Shown one piece after another: positions 25,345-35,867 of a DNA stretch of 64,000 bases. Position numbers and translations under genes: made by a program. Numbering within the stretch: position 1 is the first letter of the stretch; every line of letters starts with the position of its first letter. Source of the stretch: Abyssibius alkaniclasticus (lineage in GTDB: Bacteria; Pseudomonadota; Alphaproteobacteria; Rhodobacterales; Rhodobacteraceae); NCBI RefSeq assembly GCF_020447305.1, contig NZ_CP095732.1, forward strand, positions 1,582,501 to 1,646,500. The letters are read 5' to 3'. The notes beneath the pieces were generated by a model. It saw nothing but the letters and a program-made list of their open reading frames with translations. It had not been told where the DNA came from and searched no databases.

Positions 25345-25359
25345 TTAAGCCGCTGTTAA
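25345..25359. promoter_or_regulatory. CtrA-like box TTAA-N7-TTAA
   Basis: TTAAGCCGCTGTTAA fits the CtrA consensus TTAA-N7-TTAA and lies 142 nt before the beta-helix gene. Two short AT-rich half sites can occur by chance, so this is tentative. The rest of the 289-nt gap between 25212 and 25500 shows no gene. Confidence 0.35.
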
Positions 25360-25500
25360 GGCTTATCTGCTAGACAGCCTGCGTGCCAGAAACTGGCGCC
25401 ACATCCCCGAGACACCCCCCCCACACAGCCCTATCATGCCCAGCCATGCACAGCCTTGTGCATGGCCAGGCGGGCGAAGCTTTGCACGAAAGGGTTATGA

Positions 25501-27795
25501 ATGAATAAAGCAATTACCGATGGTATTGATTTCATGCCGCCCGCCTTTATTGACGGGCTTGACGATTGGTCGCGCGAGGACGGAACCCCCGGCACCAACA
25601 CCTATGTGGGCGCCGCCGATGCCGCCCTTGTGGCCAGCGATCCGGATTTCGGCCCCTGCCTTGAGCTGCAAAAAACCGAAAGCGTGCAGCGCCTGCGCTA
25701 TATGGGCGAAGTGCCGATCCTGCCGGGCGTCTATCTGCGCGTGCGGGCGCGTATCAAGGTGATGAGCGGGCTGTTCCCCTCGATCCGGGTCGCGGGCTGG
25801 GCGGGCTCGGCGGTTGGTGCGCATGTCACCGGACTGGATGAGACCGGGCCCGAAATTTTGCCCGCAACCTATGGCCGCATTTACGAGGTCAGCGCGATTG
25901 TCGGCACCGGCAACCGCACGGGCGTTGATATGCAATGGGGCGGTTCGGCGGTTTACGGGCATTTCGGCATTGACCTTTTGGGCAGCAATGGCGGGATTGT
26001 GCGGGTTGAATCCATCGAGATTGAAGATGTCACCTCGGTCTTTCATCGCAACCTGATGGGCTGGGTCGATGTGCGCGATTACGGCGCCGTGGGCGATGGC
26101 GTGACCGATGACACGCTGGCCTTTGAGGCCGCCGATGCCGATGCGAATGGGCGCGAGCTGGTGGTGTCACCCGGTGTTTACTTTCTGGGCCAGACCGTAA
26201 CGATAAGCTCGCGCTGCCGCTTTGAAGGCCGTGTGGTGATGCCAAGCAACAGACGGCTTCAACTGACCAACCGCTTCGATTTGCCGATCTACATCGATGC
26301 CTTTGGCGACGAGGTCGAAGGGCTGAAGCGCGCGCTTGCCGCGCTGTTCAACTTCTCGGGCCATGAATCGCTTGATATGAAGGGGCGGCGCGTGCAACTG
26401 ACCGCACCGCTGGACCTGGCGGCGATTGCCGGAAAAACCGGCTATGCCAACCGCCGGGCCATTCGAAACGGCCAGCTTGAGGCAGAGGCATCGCCCGCCT
26501 GGGATACGGTCACAACGGTTTCGACGGCCAACTGGTCGGTGACAACGCCCGATGAGCTGACCAATGTGGCCAATATCGAAAACATCGCCATTGGCGCGCT
26601 GGTAAGCGGCAACGGCATGGGGCGCGAAGTGTATGTAAAGGCCAAGAACGAGGTGGCCGGCACGCTGACCCTGTCGCAAAAGCTGATCAACCCCAGCTCG
26701 ACCCAAAGCTACACCTTCCAGCGGTTCCAGTATATTCTGGATTGCTCGGGCTTTTCGGACCTGTCGCGCTTTCAGGTCGACGATATCGAGTTCCTGTGCT
26801 TTTACAATGCCAGCGGGATTCTGCTGCCGAAATATGGCGCAAGCTGGCATATCCGCGATTGCTGGTTTACCAAACCGAAAGACCGGGGCATTGCCTCGTT
26901 CGATGCGGGCTGCTTTGCAATCAACATCGATCATTGCCAGTTTATTTCGACCGAATACGACACGCTGGCGCAAGAGCGCAAAACCATTGCAATTTCGCTG
27001 AACAGCAATGATGTGCGCATTCGCAACAACCATGCCATCCGGTTCAGGCATTTCGCATTTCTGTCGAGCGCGCTGTGCATCATTTCGGGCAACCATTTCT
27101 GGCAGGGCGACAATACGGCATCGCGCAACCCGACCGCCGGGATTGTGTTTACCGACCGGCGATCGAACTCGACGCTGGTGTCAAACTATATCGACAATTG
27201 CTATATCGAGGTGACGAACGAGCATTCGCCGCTTCAGAACGGCGATGCCAACAGCCCGACTTTCGGCGATCTGATAATGACCGGGAACATGTTCGTGGCC
27301 GCCGATGTGCCCAACTGGTTTACCTTTCTGCGCATCATGCCCTATGGCACCAACCACCGGCTGAGCGGGATCAACATGACGCATAACACGTTCAATGTGT
27401 TCGATGGCTCGCAGATCGACAGGGTGGAATCGCTCAACCTGTCCAATGGCAGCATTGACCATTCGGCCAGTGAAGACATTGTTTTTGAATATAATGTCTT
27501 CAACGGCGTGACCCGGCGCACGCAGAACCCGGCCTTTGTGGAAGTGGCCCAGCCTACGGCATTGGCGGCCTGGCCCTATGATCATGCCCAGATCGTGCCA
27601 TTTGGCGGGCGGGTGCTTTCGGCCAGCAGCATAACCGCGCTTGGCCCCATTCAGAACGCGGCCAATGTGGCACAGTTCGGCGCGCCTTATGTGAGTGTCA
27701 ACCAGGGGGCGGCCGGGCAGGCGGTGGCGATCAACTGGGCGACGGCGGTCAAGGGCAGGGTGGCATTGCAGCTGCGCAGCGACCGCACGATATAG
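25501..27795 (+). CDS. Pectate-lyase-superfamily beta-helix protein (GH28-related)
   Basis: A 764-residue protein. Residues 1-180 form a beta-rich domain. Then the Pectate_lyase_3 / GH28-related signature VRDYGAVGDGVTDDTLAFE (about 191-209) opens a right-handed beta-helix reaching past residue 680, with many short Asn-rich coils such as IRNNHAIRF and NYIDNCYIE. There is no signal peptide. AAAGGG 7 nt before the ATG supports the start. Such proteins are phage tail-spike/depolymerase-like or act on cell-surface polysaccharide. It has no phage or exopolysaccharide neighbours here, so the role is open. Confidence 0.8.
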   Translation: MNKAITDGIDFMPPAFIDGLDDWSREDGTPGTNTYVGAADAALVASDPDFGPCLELQKTESVQRLRYMGEVPILPGVYLRVRARIKVMSGLFPSIRVAGWAGSAVGAHVTGLDETGPEILPATYGRIYEVSAIVGTGNRTGVDMQWGGSAVYGHFGIDLLGSNGGIVRVESIEIEDVTSVFHRNLMGWVDVRDYGAVGDGVTDDTLAFEAADADANGRELVVSPGVYFLGQTVTISSRCRFEGRVVMPSNRRLQLTNRFDLPIYIDAFGDEVEGLKRALAALFNFSGHESLDMKGRRVQLTAPLDLAAIAGKTGYANRRAIRNGQLEAEASPAWDTVTTVSTANWSVTTPDELTNVANIENIAIGALVSGNGMGREVYVKAKNEVAGTLTLSQKLINPSSTQSYTFQRFQYILDCSGFSDLSRFQVDDIEFLCFYNASGILLPKYGASWHIRDCWFTKPKDRGIASFDAGCFAINIDHCQFISTEYDTLAQERKTIAISLNSNDVRIRNNHAIRFRHFAFLSSALCIISGNHFWQGDNTASRNPTAGIVFTDRRSNSTLVSNYIDNCYIEVTNEHSPLQNGDANSPTFGDLIMTGNMFVAADVPNWFTFLRIMPYGTNHRLSGINMTHNTFNVFDGSQIDRVESLNLSNGSIDHSASEDIVFEYNVFNGVTRRTQNPAFVEVAQPTALAAWPYDHAQIVPFGGRVLSASSITALGPIQNAANVAQFGAPYVSVNQGAAGQAVAINWATAVKGRVALQLRSDRTI

Positions 27796-27804
27796 CCAGA
27801 CTTG

Positions 27805-27831
27805 GGTGCCACCTGCCCCGGTGGGTGGCAC

Positions 27832-27832
<1 letters not shown>
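27805..27832. terminator. Hairpin between convergent genes
   Basis: Perfect 9-bp arms GGTGCCACC/GGTGGCACC around a 10-nt loop, lying between the beta-helix gene and uvrB and touching the uvrB stop codon. There is no clear T-run on either strand, so termination strength is uncertain. Confidence 0.45.
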
Positions 27833-30006
<2,174 letters not shown>

Positions 30007-30322
30007 ATTCCTATTTTGTTCTCTATATGTCGCCGCTTTGCGCGCCAAATTCAAGATTAATAAAAGCCTAATATTATAGGTTGAGTTTTACATAAAAACA
30101 TCAACCCCAGGCGAAGAAACCGCTTGTGCATTTCGCTTCGTCACGGCTAGGGTTTGAGGGCAAGCAGACAGTCTGCCATCAGGGCGCACCCACCCCACAC
30201 TCGCTCCCCGTGCCCTGTTGGTGGTCTGCTGTCTTCAATTTCCCTTCGAGTTGGGATGCGCCGCCTCTTGCATCGGGGCGGCGCATTCGCGATAAACACG
30301 GCAAGCAACCCAAAGGCTCGCT
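30007..30322. other. Divergent intergenic region between uvrB and the Complex I subunit gene
   Basis: A 316-nt AT-richer gap with no gene. It holds an imperfect inverted repeat at 30079-30106 (GGTTGA...TCAACC with inner TTTT/AAAA) that could be an operator or hairpin. A GTTC half of the alphaproteobacterial SOS box occurs at 30018, but the second half is GTCG, so LexA control is not supported. Confidence 0.45.
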
Positions 30323-30631
30323 ATGACCGCACGAATCTACCAGCCCGCCCGCAATGCCATGCAATCCGGCCAGTCCAAAACCGAATGGCTGCTGGAGCAT
30401 AGCCCCGCATCTGCCCGCGCGATTGACCCGCTGATGGGCTGGACCAGCGCGGCCGATACGCAAGCGCAGGTGAAGCTGAGATTTGAAAGCAAGGAGGCGG
30501 CCATCGCCTATGCCGCCGCCAACGGGATCGCCTATCAACTGGTCGAGCCCAAACCCCGCGCCCATAATCTGCGCAAGGGCGGCTATGGCGAAAACTTCGC
30601 CACCAACCGCCGCGGCGCCTGGACCCACTAG
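30323..30631 (+). CDS. NDUFS4-like accessory subunit of respiratory Complex I
   Basis: ETC_C1_NDUFA4/NDUFS4 family protein of 102 residues. The conserved core WTSAADTQAQVKLRFESKE and AIAYAAANGIAYQLVEP is easily recognised, and the C-terminal RKGGYGENFATNRRGAWTH ends as in other alphaproteobacterial members. It is an accessory subunit of NADH:ubiquinone oxidoreductase, on the cytoplasmic face. As usual for alphaproteobacteria it stands alone, away from the nuo operon. The gene lies directly upstream of the tRNA-Arg scar. Confidence 0.88.
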   Translation: MTARIYQPARNAMQSGQSKTEWLLEHSPASARAIDPLMGWTSAADTQAQVKLRFESKEAAIAYAAANGIAYQLVEPKPRAHNLRKGGYGENFATNRRGAWTH

Positions 30632-30649
30632 CCCCCCACCCCCGGCCCC

Positions 30650-30697
30650 GGCCCCGTAGCTCAACCGGATAGAGCGATTGACTTTAGATCTGGGGCT
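30650..30697 (+). pseudogene. Truncated tRNA copy (5' half)
   Basis: GGCCCCG followed by TAGCTCAACCGGATAGAGC copies the acceptor 5' strand and D-arm of the intact tRNA-Arg 134 nt downstream with few changes. The following sequence makes no anticodon stem and no T-arm. GGGGC at 30692-30696 could still pair with the acceptor strand. I read it as a decayed or recombination-derived tRNA fragment. Confidence 0.65.
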
Positions 30698-30783
30698 GGC
30701 GCCGCAGGAGGATGCGAATACAAAGGTCTGGAAACACGCAAGCAGCTTGCGAACCGATTTCATGACCATTATCGAAGAGCCAC

Positions 30784-30860
30784 GGTCCCGTAGCTCAACT
30801 GGATAGAGCACCTGACTTCTAATCAGGATGTTGGGGGTTCGAGCCCTCCCGGGATCGCCA
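30784..30860 (+). tRNA. tRNA-Arg (anticodon UCU)
   Basis: A 77-nt tRNA with encoded CCA. The acceptor stem GGTCCCG/CGGGATC pairs fully (one G-T), the D-arm is GCTC...GAGC, the anticodon stem is CCTGA/TCAGG with loop CTTCTAA (anticodon TCT), and the T-arm is GGGGG TTCGAGC CCTCC. It reads AGA codons, which are rare in this GC-rich genome. Its 3' side adjoins mobile-element remnants. Confidence 0.97.
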
Positions 30861-30904
30861 TTTCTCCCTTCCAAGCCAAGGGTTTGTCTGCCAGAACTGG
30901 CCGC

Positions 30905-31103
30905 ATGGCAAGAGAAGACATTGACCCCCGCATCCTCGCGATCCTCGGGCGGTACCACATTCGTGTCGCGGTGCGCTGTCACCAATTTTCAGTGTCGAAA
31001 ACCCAACGCCCAAATCATCCGCAACCTGCCGCCGTGTCAGCCCGCTGGTCAGCGCAATTCGCACTGCATCCTTGCGGAACTCATCCGTTCTTCCCGTGAC
31101 CAT
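30905..31103 (-). pseudogene. IS3-family OrfA transposase remnant, frameshifted
   Basis: From 31103 the frame reads RTDEFRKDAVRIALTSGLTRRQVADDLGVGFSTL, the helix-turn-helix of IS3/IS911-type OrfA. It loses homology near 30990, and the shifted frame resumes VTAHRDTNVVPPEDRE, the expected continuation. A small deletion at about 30985-30990 therefore broke the gene, and it ends soon after (about 30905-30920). No OrfB is present. It is a dead insertion-sequence fragment beside tRNA-Arg. Confidence 0.78.
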
Positions 31104-31147
31104 AGTTCGTCTACTTTGTTGCAGTAAATGCTACCAAAGAAACGGCA

Positions 31148-31411
31148 TCAAACCGCGACAGGTCTATAGCGCGCCGCCGTTCGGTCGGGTGTTTCCACGA
31201 TGGAGCGCAAGAGCGTTACCATTGGCTCAAGGCTGTCGGTCAGCACAAACCGCTCTGCCCGCCTGTGGTGGGCGGCATAGATCGTCATGGCGGCAGAGCC
31301 ACAGAACGGTTCATAGAAGGTCTTGATGCTCTTGGGCAGGAAGTTGTCAATCATTGGGGCGAGCTTGCGCTTGCTACCTTGGTAGGGAATCGGGTGTGGC
31401 AATCCTGTCAT
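31148..31411 (-). pseudogene. Truncated DNA adenine methylase (Dam family), N-terminal fragment
   Basis: An 87-residue fragment starting at a good ribosome-binding site (GGAGAG). PYQGSKRKLAPMI and the SAM-binding FYEPFCGSAAMTIYAA are the N-terminal motifs of phage/plasmid-type Dam methylases, which are normally about 270 residues. Homology stops near residue 80 and the DPPY catalytic motif is missing, so the protein cannot methylate. The break faces the IS3 remnant 44 nt away, suggesting insertion or deletion truncated it. Confidence 0.75.
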
Positions 31412-31710
31412 TTTTCTCTCCTACCTTTGTTCGCGGATTGTTTCCAGCACATCTGTGGCCGGGCGGTCGTGCCATGCTCGGTCTTGCGGCAGCAGGATGC
31501 GGTGCGGTTAAGGTGCTGAGGTGGCACAGGGAACACCTTCCAGTGCGCGGCCGTGGTGCCTAGGCTTACCAGAGGCGTCTGCCAAAAGCAGCATGGCAAG
31601 CAGATCGGCAACTTGCAGGTGCCAGGCCCTTGTCTGCGTTGGTGCTTTCAATGGCGCAATGCAGGCCATAGGGTTTAGATTCGGACGACTTTGGGTGGCA
31701 GGAGGAGGCA
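31412..31710 (-). other. Gene debris upstream of the Dam fragment
   Basis: No intact gene. One minus-strand frame just before dam ends ...PQDRAWHDRPATDVLE... with normal codon use, then TAG and a ribosome-binding site for the Dam fragment. It is interrupted by a stop about 27 codons earlier, so it looks like the 3' end of another lost mobile-element gene. The plus strand carries GGAGGAGG at 31701-31708, the ribosome-binding site of the next gene. Confidence 0.4.
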
Positions 31711-34101
31711 ATGCGGTCTGTGCCGGGGGTGGAGAATGCGCATGTTCGGATAGGCAGGTTTGCGCTTGTGTCGCGGATTCTCGGTTGCGAAACCCCGATT
31801 GTGGTTATCGAGGCGCCGGCGGGCACGGGTAAATCCTGGTTGATGGAGGATCTGTCGCGCAGGCTTGGCCTTGCTGTGAGCTGCGAATTGCATTGCCCCA
31901 ACGGGCCGGTCTGCCTGTGGGATGTGCCGGATTGTGGCCAGTCGGGGCCGCTGCCAACCGATCTTCCCTCTACATGCAGGCTCATCATCGCCAAGCGCCC
32001 GGATACCGCAATTCCCGGACTGGCGCGTGCCGATGTCTATGGGAAGGTCAGCCGCATTCCCGCCGAATCGCTGCTCTTCTCGCTGGACGATCTGACAACC
32101 GTTTATCCCCGAAGCAAGGCCACCGATCTGCTTGCCCGAACCGGCGGCTGGGCCTGTCTGCTGGCGGCAGGTTCAACCCGCTCGGAAGAGGTGTTGGTCG
32201 AATTTTTACAGGCGGAGATTTTGGCAAAAGTGCCAACTGTGCGGCTTGTCTCGCTCGATGTTGCGCTGAACGAACCGGGCCAGAAACTTGGGCGCGGCGC
32301 CCTAAAATCTGTGCCGTTCATGGATGGACGCAGCGCGGCGTCGGGGCCATTGCCCGGCCCGATTGCCGCCTGCCGCGGCGCGCTTTGCACTGCACTGAAC
32401 CGCACACTTGCCTTGCGCGCCGCCGATCCGGTGAATGTCAGGGCAATGGCCAATGCGCGCGCCACCTATGGGCAGTTTCCAGCGGCGATTGCGCTATTTC
32501 AGTCTATCGGCGTCTGGCAGGCCGCGTTGGAGGCGGTGCGTCAATCGGGGGGTGTGTTCTTCATTCACCGTTTTGGCAGCGATGCGTTGCATGACATGAT
32601 TGCCGGATTTCCGCCCGAAATCGCCCATCACGCCGAACCGCTGGTGCTTGCGCGCGCAATTCAGGCAATCAAACGCGGTGAAATGACTCTTGCCTACCGT
32701 ATTCTGGTCGACCGTTTCGGCCCCAACGCCCGGGATACGCGAAAGGTCATGGCTGCGCGCGACACATACAGCCTGTCGGTGCGTTTCTTCCGAATGCTCA
32801 TGTTGGCATGGGAAGATATAGATATCGACGAAAGTCTGATCGAAGATTGCTATAAATTGCTGGCCGAACTGCCCGCGGGCGATGATTTGCGCCGCGGCTC
32901 GTTCTACAACGCCATGCTGGAACTCTATATTCGTAGCCGTCGGTTTGCCGAGGCCGAACATGTCGCAATTCGTGCAGCGATCCACTACGACAGGGTGGAT
33001 GTGCCGATACTGTCGTTTTACATTGATCTGCATCGCAGCATTATCCAGCTCATGCGGGGTGATACGGCGGGGGCGCGCCAGCACAGCAACCGGGCGGGCG
33101 CGCAGCTTGCGAAAATTCGGTTTGAAAGCCCTGGCGATGCGCGGCTTTTGCAACTTTTGAATGCGTGCATCGCCTATGAAACCGGCGTTGCCGAGCCGCT
33201 TTTGCGGTTTCTGTCGGGCGATGTGGACGCGCTGGCCGATGGCGAAATCTGGCCCGCATTGCTGGAACTGGCACTTACCTATGGCAGCCAGGCGCTTGGC
33301 GAACATTTTTCGGCAGCGGCGGCGCGCAATTTTCTGGACCGTTGGCGCGTGACACAAAACCGTGCGGCGCAATTCGGGGGGCTGATCGATATTCGCGAGG
33401 TGGTGGCGTTGCAAAACGGCAACCGCTGGCAAGAGGCGCATGACCGTGCAAATGCGATGGAAACGCATGTAACGCTTGAATTCGTGACACGGTCAGGCAA
33501 CGGACTTGCGCATTTGAGCGACAGGGATGATGTGGCAATGGCCTTGGTCTGGCTAAGGCACCTTGCGCAGACCAGCCCGACACGGGCCGGCCTGGCAGAC
33601 CAGATATCTGCGCTGCTCGACAATGCGCACCTGACCGGGCGCCAAAGGCAGGCGGCGGAAATCTGGCTTGCCTTTGTGCTGCGCCGTCAGCGCCGCACGC
33701 AGGAATCCGAGTCGCAGTTGCGCCGCACTGCCGAACAGGCCGCCAGCCAGAACGCGGTGGCGTCTTTGAGCGAAGAGCGGATCTTTCTGGCAGACATGAC
33801 CCGATTGAAGCGGCAATCCGAAGTGTTGGGCCGGTCGGATGCCGTGCGCCGCATCTTGCGGCAGGTGAAAGAAACCGGGCCCGGCCGCGCGCGTCGCGCC
33901 ATTGAAAGCGGGCTGACGCGCCAGGAGCATCGGATACTTCATGCGCTGTCTGAAGGTGGCACCAACAAGGCGATTGCGCGGCTGATGGGGGTGAGCGAGG
34001 CGACTGTCAAATTCCATCTTTCCAATCTCTATCAGAAACTGGGCTGCGCGACTCGGCGTGACGCGGTGGAAGCGGCCCGCGCGCGTCGATTGCTCGGTTA
34101 A
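31711..34101 (+). CDS. Large LuxR-family (LAL/MalT-like) transcriptional regulator
   Basis: A 796-residue regulator. An N-terminal P-loop ATPase has Walker A APAGTGKSWLM (about 35-45). A long helical, TPR-like middle follows (about 300-690). The C-terminal LuxR-type helix-turn-helix is LTRQEHRILHALSEGGTNKAIARLMGVSEATVKFHLSNLYQKLG (about 736-779). MalT-like proteins activate uptake/catabolic operons in response to ligand and ATP. It directly precedes a peptide-type ABC operon, with paired direct repeats in between, and is probably its activator. The GGAGGAGG leader supports the start. Confidence 0.9.
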   Translation: MRSVPGVENAHVRIGRFALVSRILGCETPIVVIEAPAGTGKSWLMEDLSRRLGLAVSCELHCPNGPVCLWDVPDCGQSGPLPTDLPSTCRLIIAKRPDTAIPGLARADVYGKVSRIPAESLLFSLDDLTTVYPRSKATDLLARTGGWACLLAAGSTRSEEVLVEFLQAEILAKVPTVRLVSLDVALNEPGQKLGRGALKSVPFMDGRSAASGPLPGPIAACRGALCTALNRTLALRAADPVNVRAMANARATYGQFPAAIALFQSIGVWQAALEAVRQSGGVFFIHRFGSDALHDMIAGFPPEIAHHAEPLVLARAIQAIKRGEMTLAYRILVDRFGPNARDTRKVMAARDTYSLSVRFFRMLMLAWEDIDIDESLIEDCYKLLAELPAGDDLRRGSFYNAMLELYIRSRRFAEAEHVAIRAAIHYDRVDVPILSFYIDLHRSIIQLMRGDTAGARQHSNRAGAQLAKIRFESPGDARLLQLLNACIAYETGVAEPLLRFLSGDVDALADGEIWPALLELALTYGSQALGEHFSAAAARNFLDRWRVTQNRAAQFGGLIDIREVVALQNGNRWQEAHDRANAMETHVTLEFVTRSGNGLAHLSDRDDVAMALVWLRHLAQTSPTRAGLADQISALLDNAHLTGRQRQAAEIWLAFVLRRQRRTQESESQLRRTAEQAASQNAVASLSEERIFLADMTRLKRQSEVLGRSDAVRRILRQVKETGPGRARRAIESGLTRQEHRILHALSEGGTNKAIARLMGVSEATVKFHLSNLYQKLGCATRRDAVEAARARRLLG

Positions 34102-34109
34102 CGTGCAAT

Positions 34110-34140
34110 AACCTAGCCATATTTTTCAAAAACCTAGCCA
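34110..34140. promoter_or_regulatory. Direct repeats AACCTAGCCA, 21 bp apart
   Basis: Two exact copies of AACCTAGCCA at 34110-34119 and 34131-34140, two helical turns apart, with a partial third (CTAGCC) following. They lie 95-125 nt before the solute-binding-protein start. Direct-repeat boxes on one helix face are the pattern bound by MalT-type activators. With a possible -10 GATAAT at 34184-34189, the repeats would sit near -61 and -82. Confidence 0.5.
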
Positions 34141-34142
34141 CT

Positions 34143-34169
34143 AGCCCCGTTGCTGAAGCGGGGGCTTTT
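34143..34169 (+). terminator. Rho-independent terminator after the LuxR gene
   Basis: Arms AGCCCC and GGGGCT, a 12-nt loop and TTTT, 42 nt after the regulator stop. It separates regulator transcription from the ABC operon. It overlaps the likely -35 region of the next promoter. Confidence 0.6.
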
Positions 34170-34234
34170 GCTGATCCTTGGTGGATAATAGAGGCCGCAC
34201 GCTTGGCGCCCACGCAACCCAAAGGAGGAATTCA

Positions 34235-35794
34235 ATGACCAGAAGCTTATTGATGACGACGACCGCCGCCGCGCTGGCGCTTGGTCTTGCAGCGCCGAAT
34301 GCTGCCACGGCGCAAACTGTGGTGACCATGAACACGGTTCAGATTTTTGGCACGATAGACCCGGCCAAGATCAGCGATTACACCGACTATATGGCTGCTG
34401 TGAACCTGTATGACAGCCTTGCAACCGTTGACAGCGGCGGCAACCTCGTGCCGCAGCTCGCCGAAAGCTGGGCCGTGTCGGACGATGCTTCTGAAGTGAC
34501 ATTCACGTTGCGCGCCGATGCCAGATTCAGCGATGGAAGCCCGGTTGAAGCCTCTGATGTGGTCTATTCATTCGAACGTCTGCTGCGCATCAACCAAGGT
34601 CCGGCAAACCTGTTTGCGGGTGTTATTGAAAGCGGCAATGTGGTTGCGCTCGATGCGCGGACGGTCAAATTCACGCTCTCGAAAACCTTTGCGCCCTTCA
34701 TGTCCACCGTGCCTGCACTGATGATCGTCAATGAAGAGCTTGTCGCGGCGAATGCGGGCGATGATGACGCACAAACCTATTTGGCCGCCAATGTGGCCGG
34801 CTCTGGCGCCTACCTGCTTCAAAGCTGGGATCGCGGCAGCCGCATGATCGTGCGGCGTGATCCGAATTATTACGGCGAAATGCCCGACAACCCGATTGAT
34901 GAAGTCCGCTGGATTGTAACGAATGACGAGGCGACTGTGCGCGCGCTGGCAGCCTCGGGTGAATTGACCATGTCTTCACAGTTTCAATCTCCCGAGACTT
35001 ATGCGGCACTTGTGGAAATGGGGCGATTCACGCTGGAAAGTCGGCCAACAACGACCGCCTTCTACCTGAAGCTCAACAATCGCCGGGCGCCAACCGATGA
35101 TGTGCGCATCCGCCGCGCCATTGCCTATGCGGTTGATTATGAAACCATCCGCGAGGTCATTTTCCCGGGCGAAGCCATGACTACGGTTCTGCCGGCAGGG
35201 TTTGAATCCTTTTTTGCCGATGATGTCGAAGGCCCGAGCTACAACCTGGAACGTGCGGCCGCAGAAATCGCGCAATCTTCCTATGCCGGCCAGCCAATTC
35301 CCATCACGCTTGGCTATGTGGCCGGAACGCTGTTTGAAGAGGAAATCAGCCTGTTGATGCAGGCAAATCTGGAATCGCTTGGCTTTGTCATAACCCAGCA
35401 GCCTGAACCCTGGAACCGGGTTACAGAAATTGCGGGCAGCCCGGACTCAACGCCGAATGCAAACCAGATCTTTTATGGCCCGACCTATCCCAGCCCGGAT
35501 TCGATGTTCTACACGCAGTTCCATTCCGCCGCGTCCGGAACCTGGGCCAGCATGGATTGGCTACAAGACCCCGAGGTTGACGCGATGATTGACGCGGCGC
35601 GCGCCACCGGCGATGTTGCCGAACAGGCGGCGATTTACAAAGACATCCAGCGGTATCTGGCCGAGCAGATGGTCACGGTGCCTCTTCTGGCGCAAACCGT
35701 GCAGCACGCGATTGACACGTGCCTGACAGGCTTTGACCCTGTGCCGATGCAGTCATTCGACTATGACTTCGCCCGCTATAGCTGGACCTGCTGA
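34235..35794 (+). CDS. ABC transporter solute-binding protein, peptide/nickel family 5
   Basis: Family 5 periplasmic binding protein of 519 residues. The signal peptide is about residues 1-26 (ending NAATA). LAESWAVSDDASEVTFTLRADARFSDGSPVEASDVVYSFERLL near 69-111 is the family-5 signature, and VRIRRAIAYAVDYETI near 289-304 is the second. AAAGGAGG precedes the ATG by 6 nt, and the longer frame from 34178 is rejected. The ligand is probably a di- or oligopeptide or a cyclic amide, given the hydantoinase-like genes downstream. Confidence 0.93.
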   Translation: MTRSLLMTTTAAALALGLAAPNAATAQTVVTMNTVQIFGTIDPAKISDYTDYMAAVNLYDSLATVDSGGNLVPQLAESWAVSDDASEVTFTLRADARFSDGSPVEASDVVYSFERLLRINQGPANLFAGVIESGNVVALDARTVKFTLSKTFAPFMSTVPALMIVNEELVAANAGDDDAQTYLAANVAGSGAYLLQSWDRGSRMIVRRDPNYYGEMPDNPIDEVRWIVTNDEATVRALAASGELTMSSQFQSPETYAALVEMGRFTLESRPTTTAFYLKLNNRRAPTDDVRIRRAIAYAVDYETIREVIFPGEAMTTVLPAGFESFFADDVEGPSYNLERAAAEIAQSSYAGQPIPITLGYVAGTLFEEEISLLMQANLESLGFVITQQPEPWNRVTEIAGSPDSTPNANQIFYGPTYPSPDSMFYTQFHSAASGTWASMDWLQDPEVDAMIDAARATGDVAEQAAIYKDIQRYLAEQMVTVPLLAQTVQHAIDTCLTGFDPVPMQSFDYDFARYSWTC

Positions 35795-35805
35795 GCGCGT
35801 CCAAC

Positions 35806-35842
35806 GCCCGACCCGTGCGCCACAGCGGCCTCAGGGTCGGGC
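35806..35842 (+). other. Stem-loop between binding-protein and permease genes
   Basis: Perfect 9-bp arms GCCCGACCC/GGGTCGGGC around a 19-nt loop, between the solute-binding gene and the first permease. There is no T-run. Position and form match the loops at 5356-5386 and 49448-49474. Confidence 0.6.
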
Positions 35843-35867
35843 AGCCTGACTTAACCGAAAGCCCGTC

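Noticed and set aside
30018-30032. Possible LexA (SOS) box before uvrB
   Set aside because: GTTC is followed after 7 nt by GTCG, not GTTC, so only one half of the alphaproteobacterial consensus is present.
30323-31710. Active insertion sequence or integrase near tRNA-Arg
   Set aside because: Only a frameshifted OrfA fragment is present; no OrfB, integrase or clear terminal inverted repeats.
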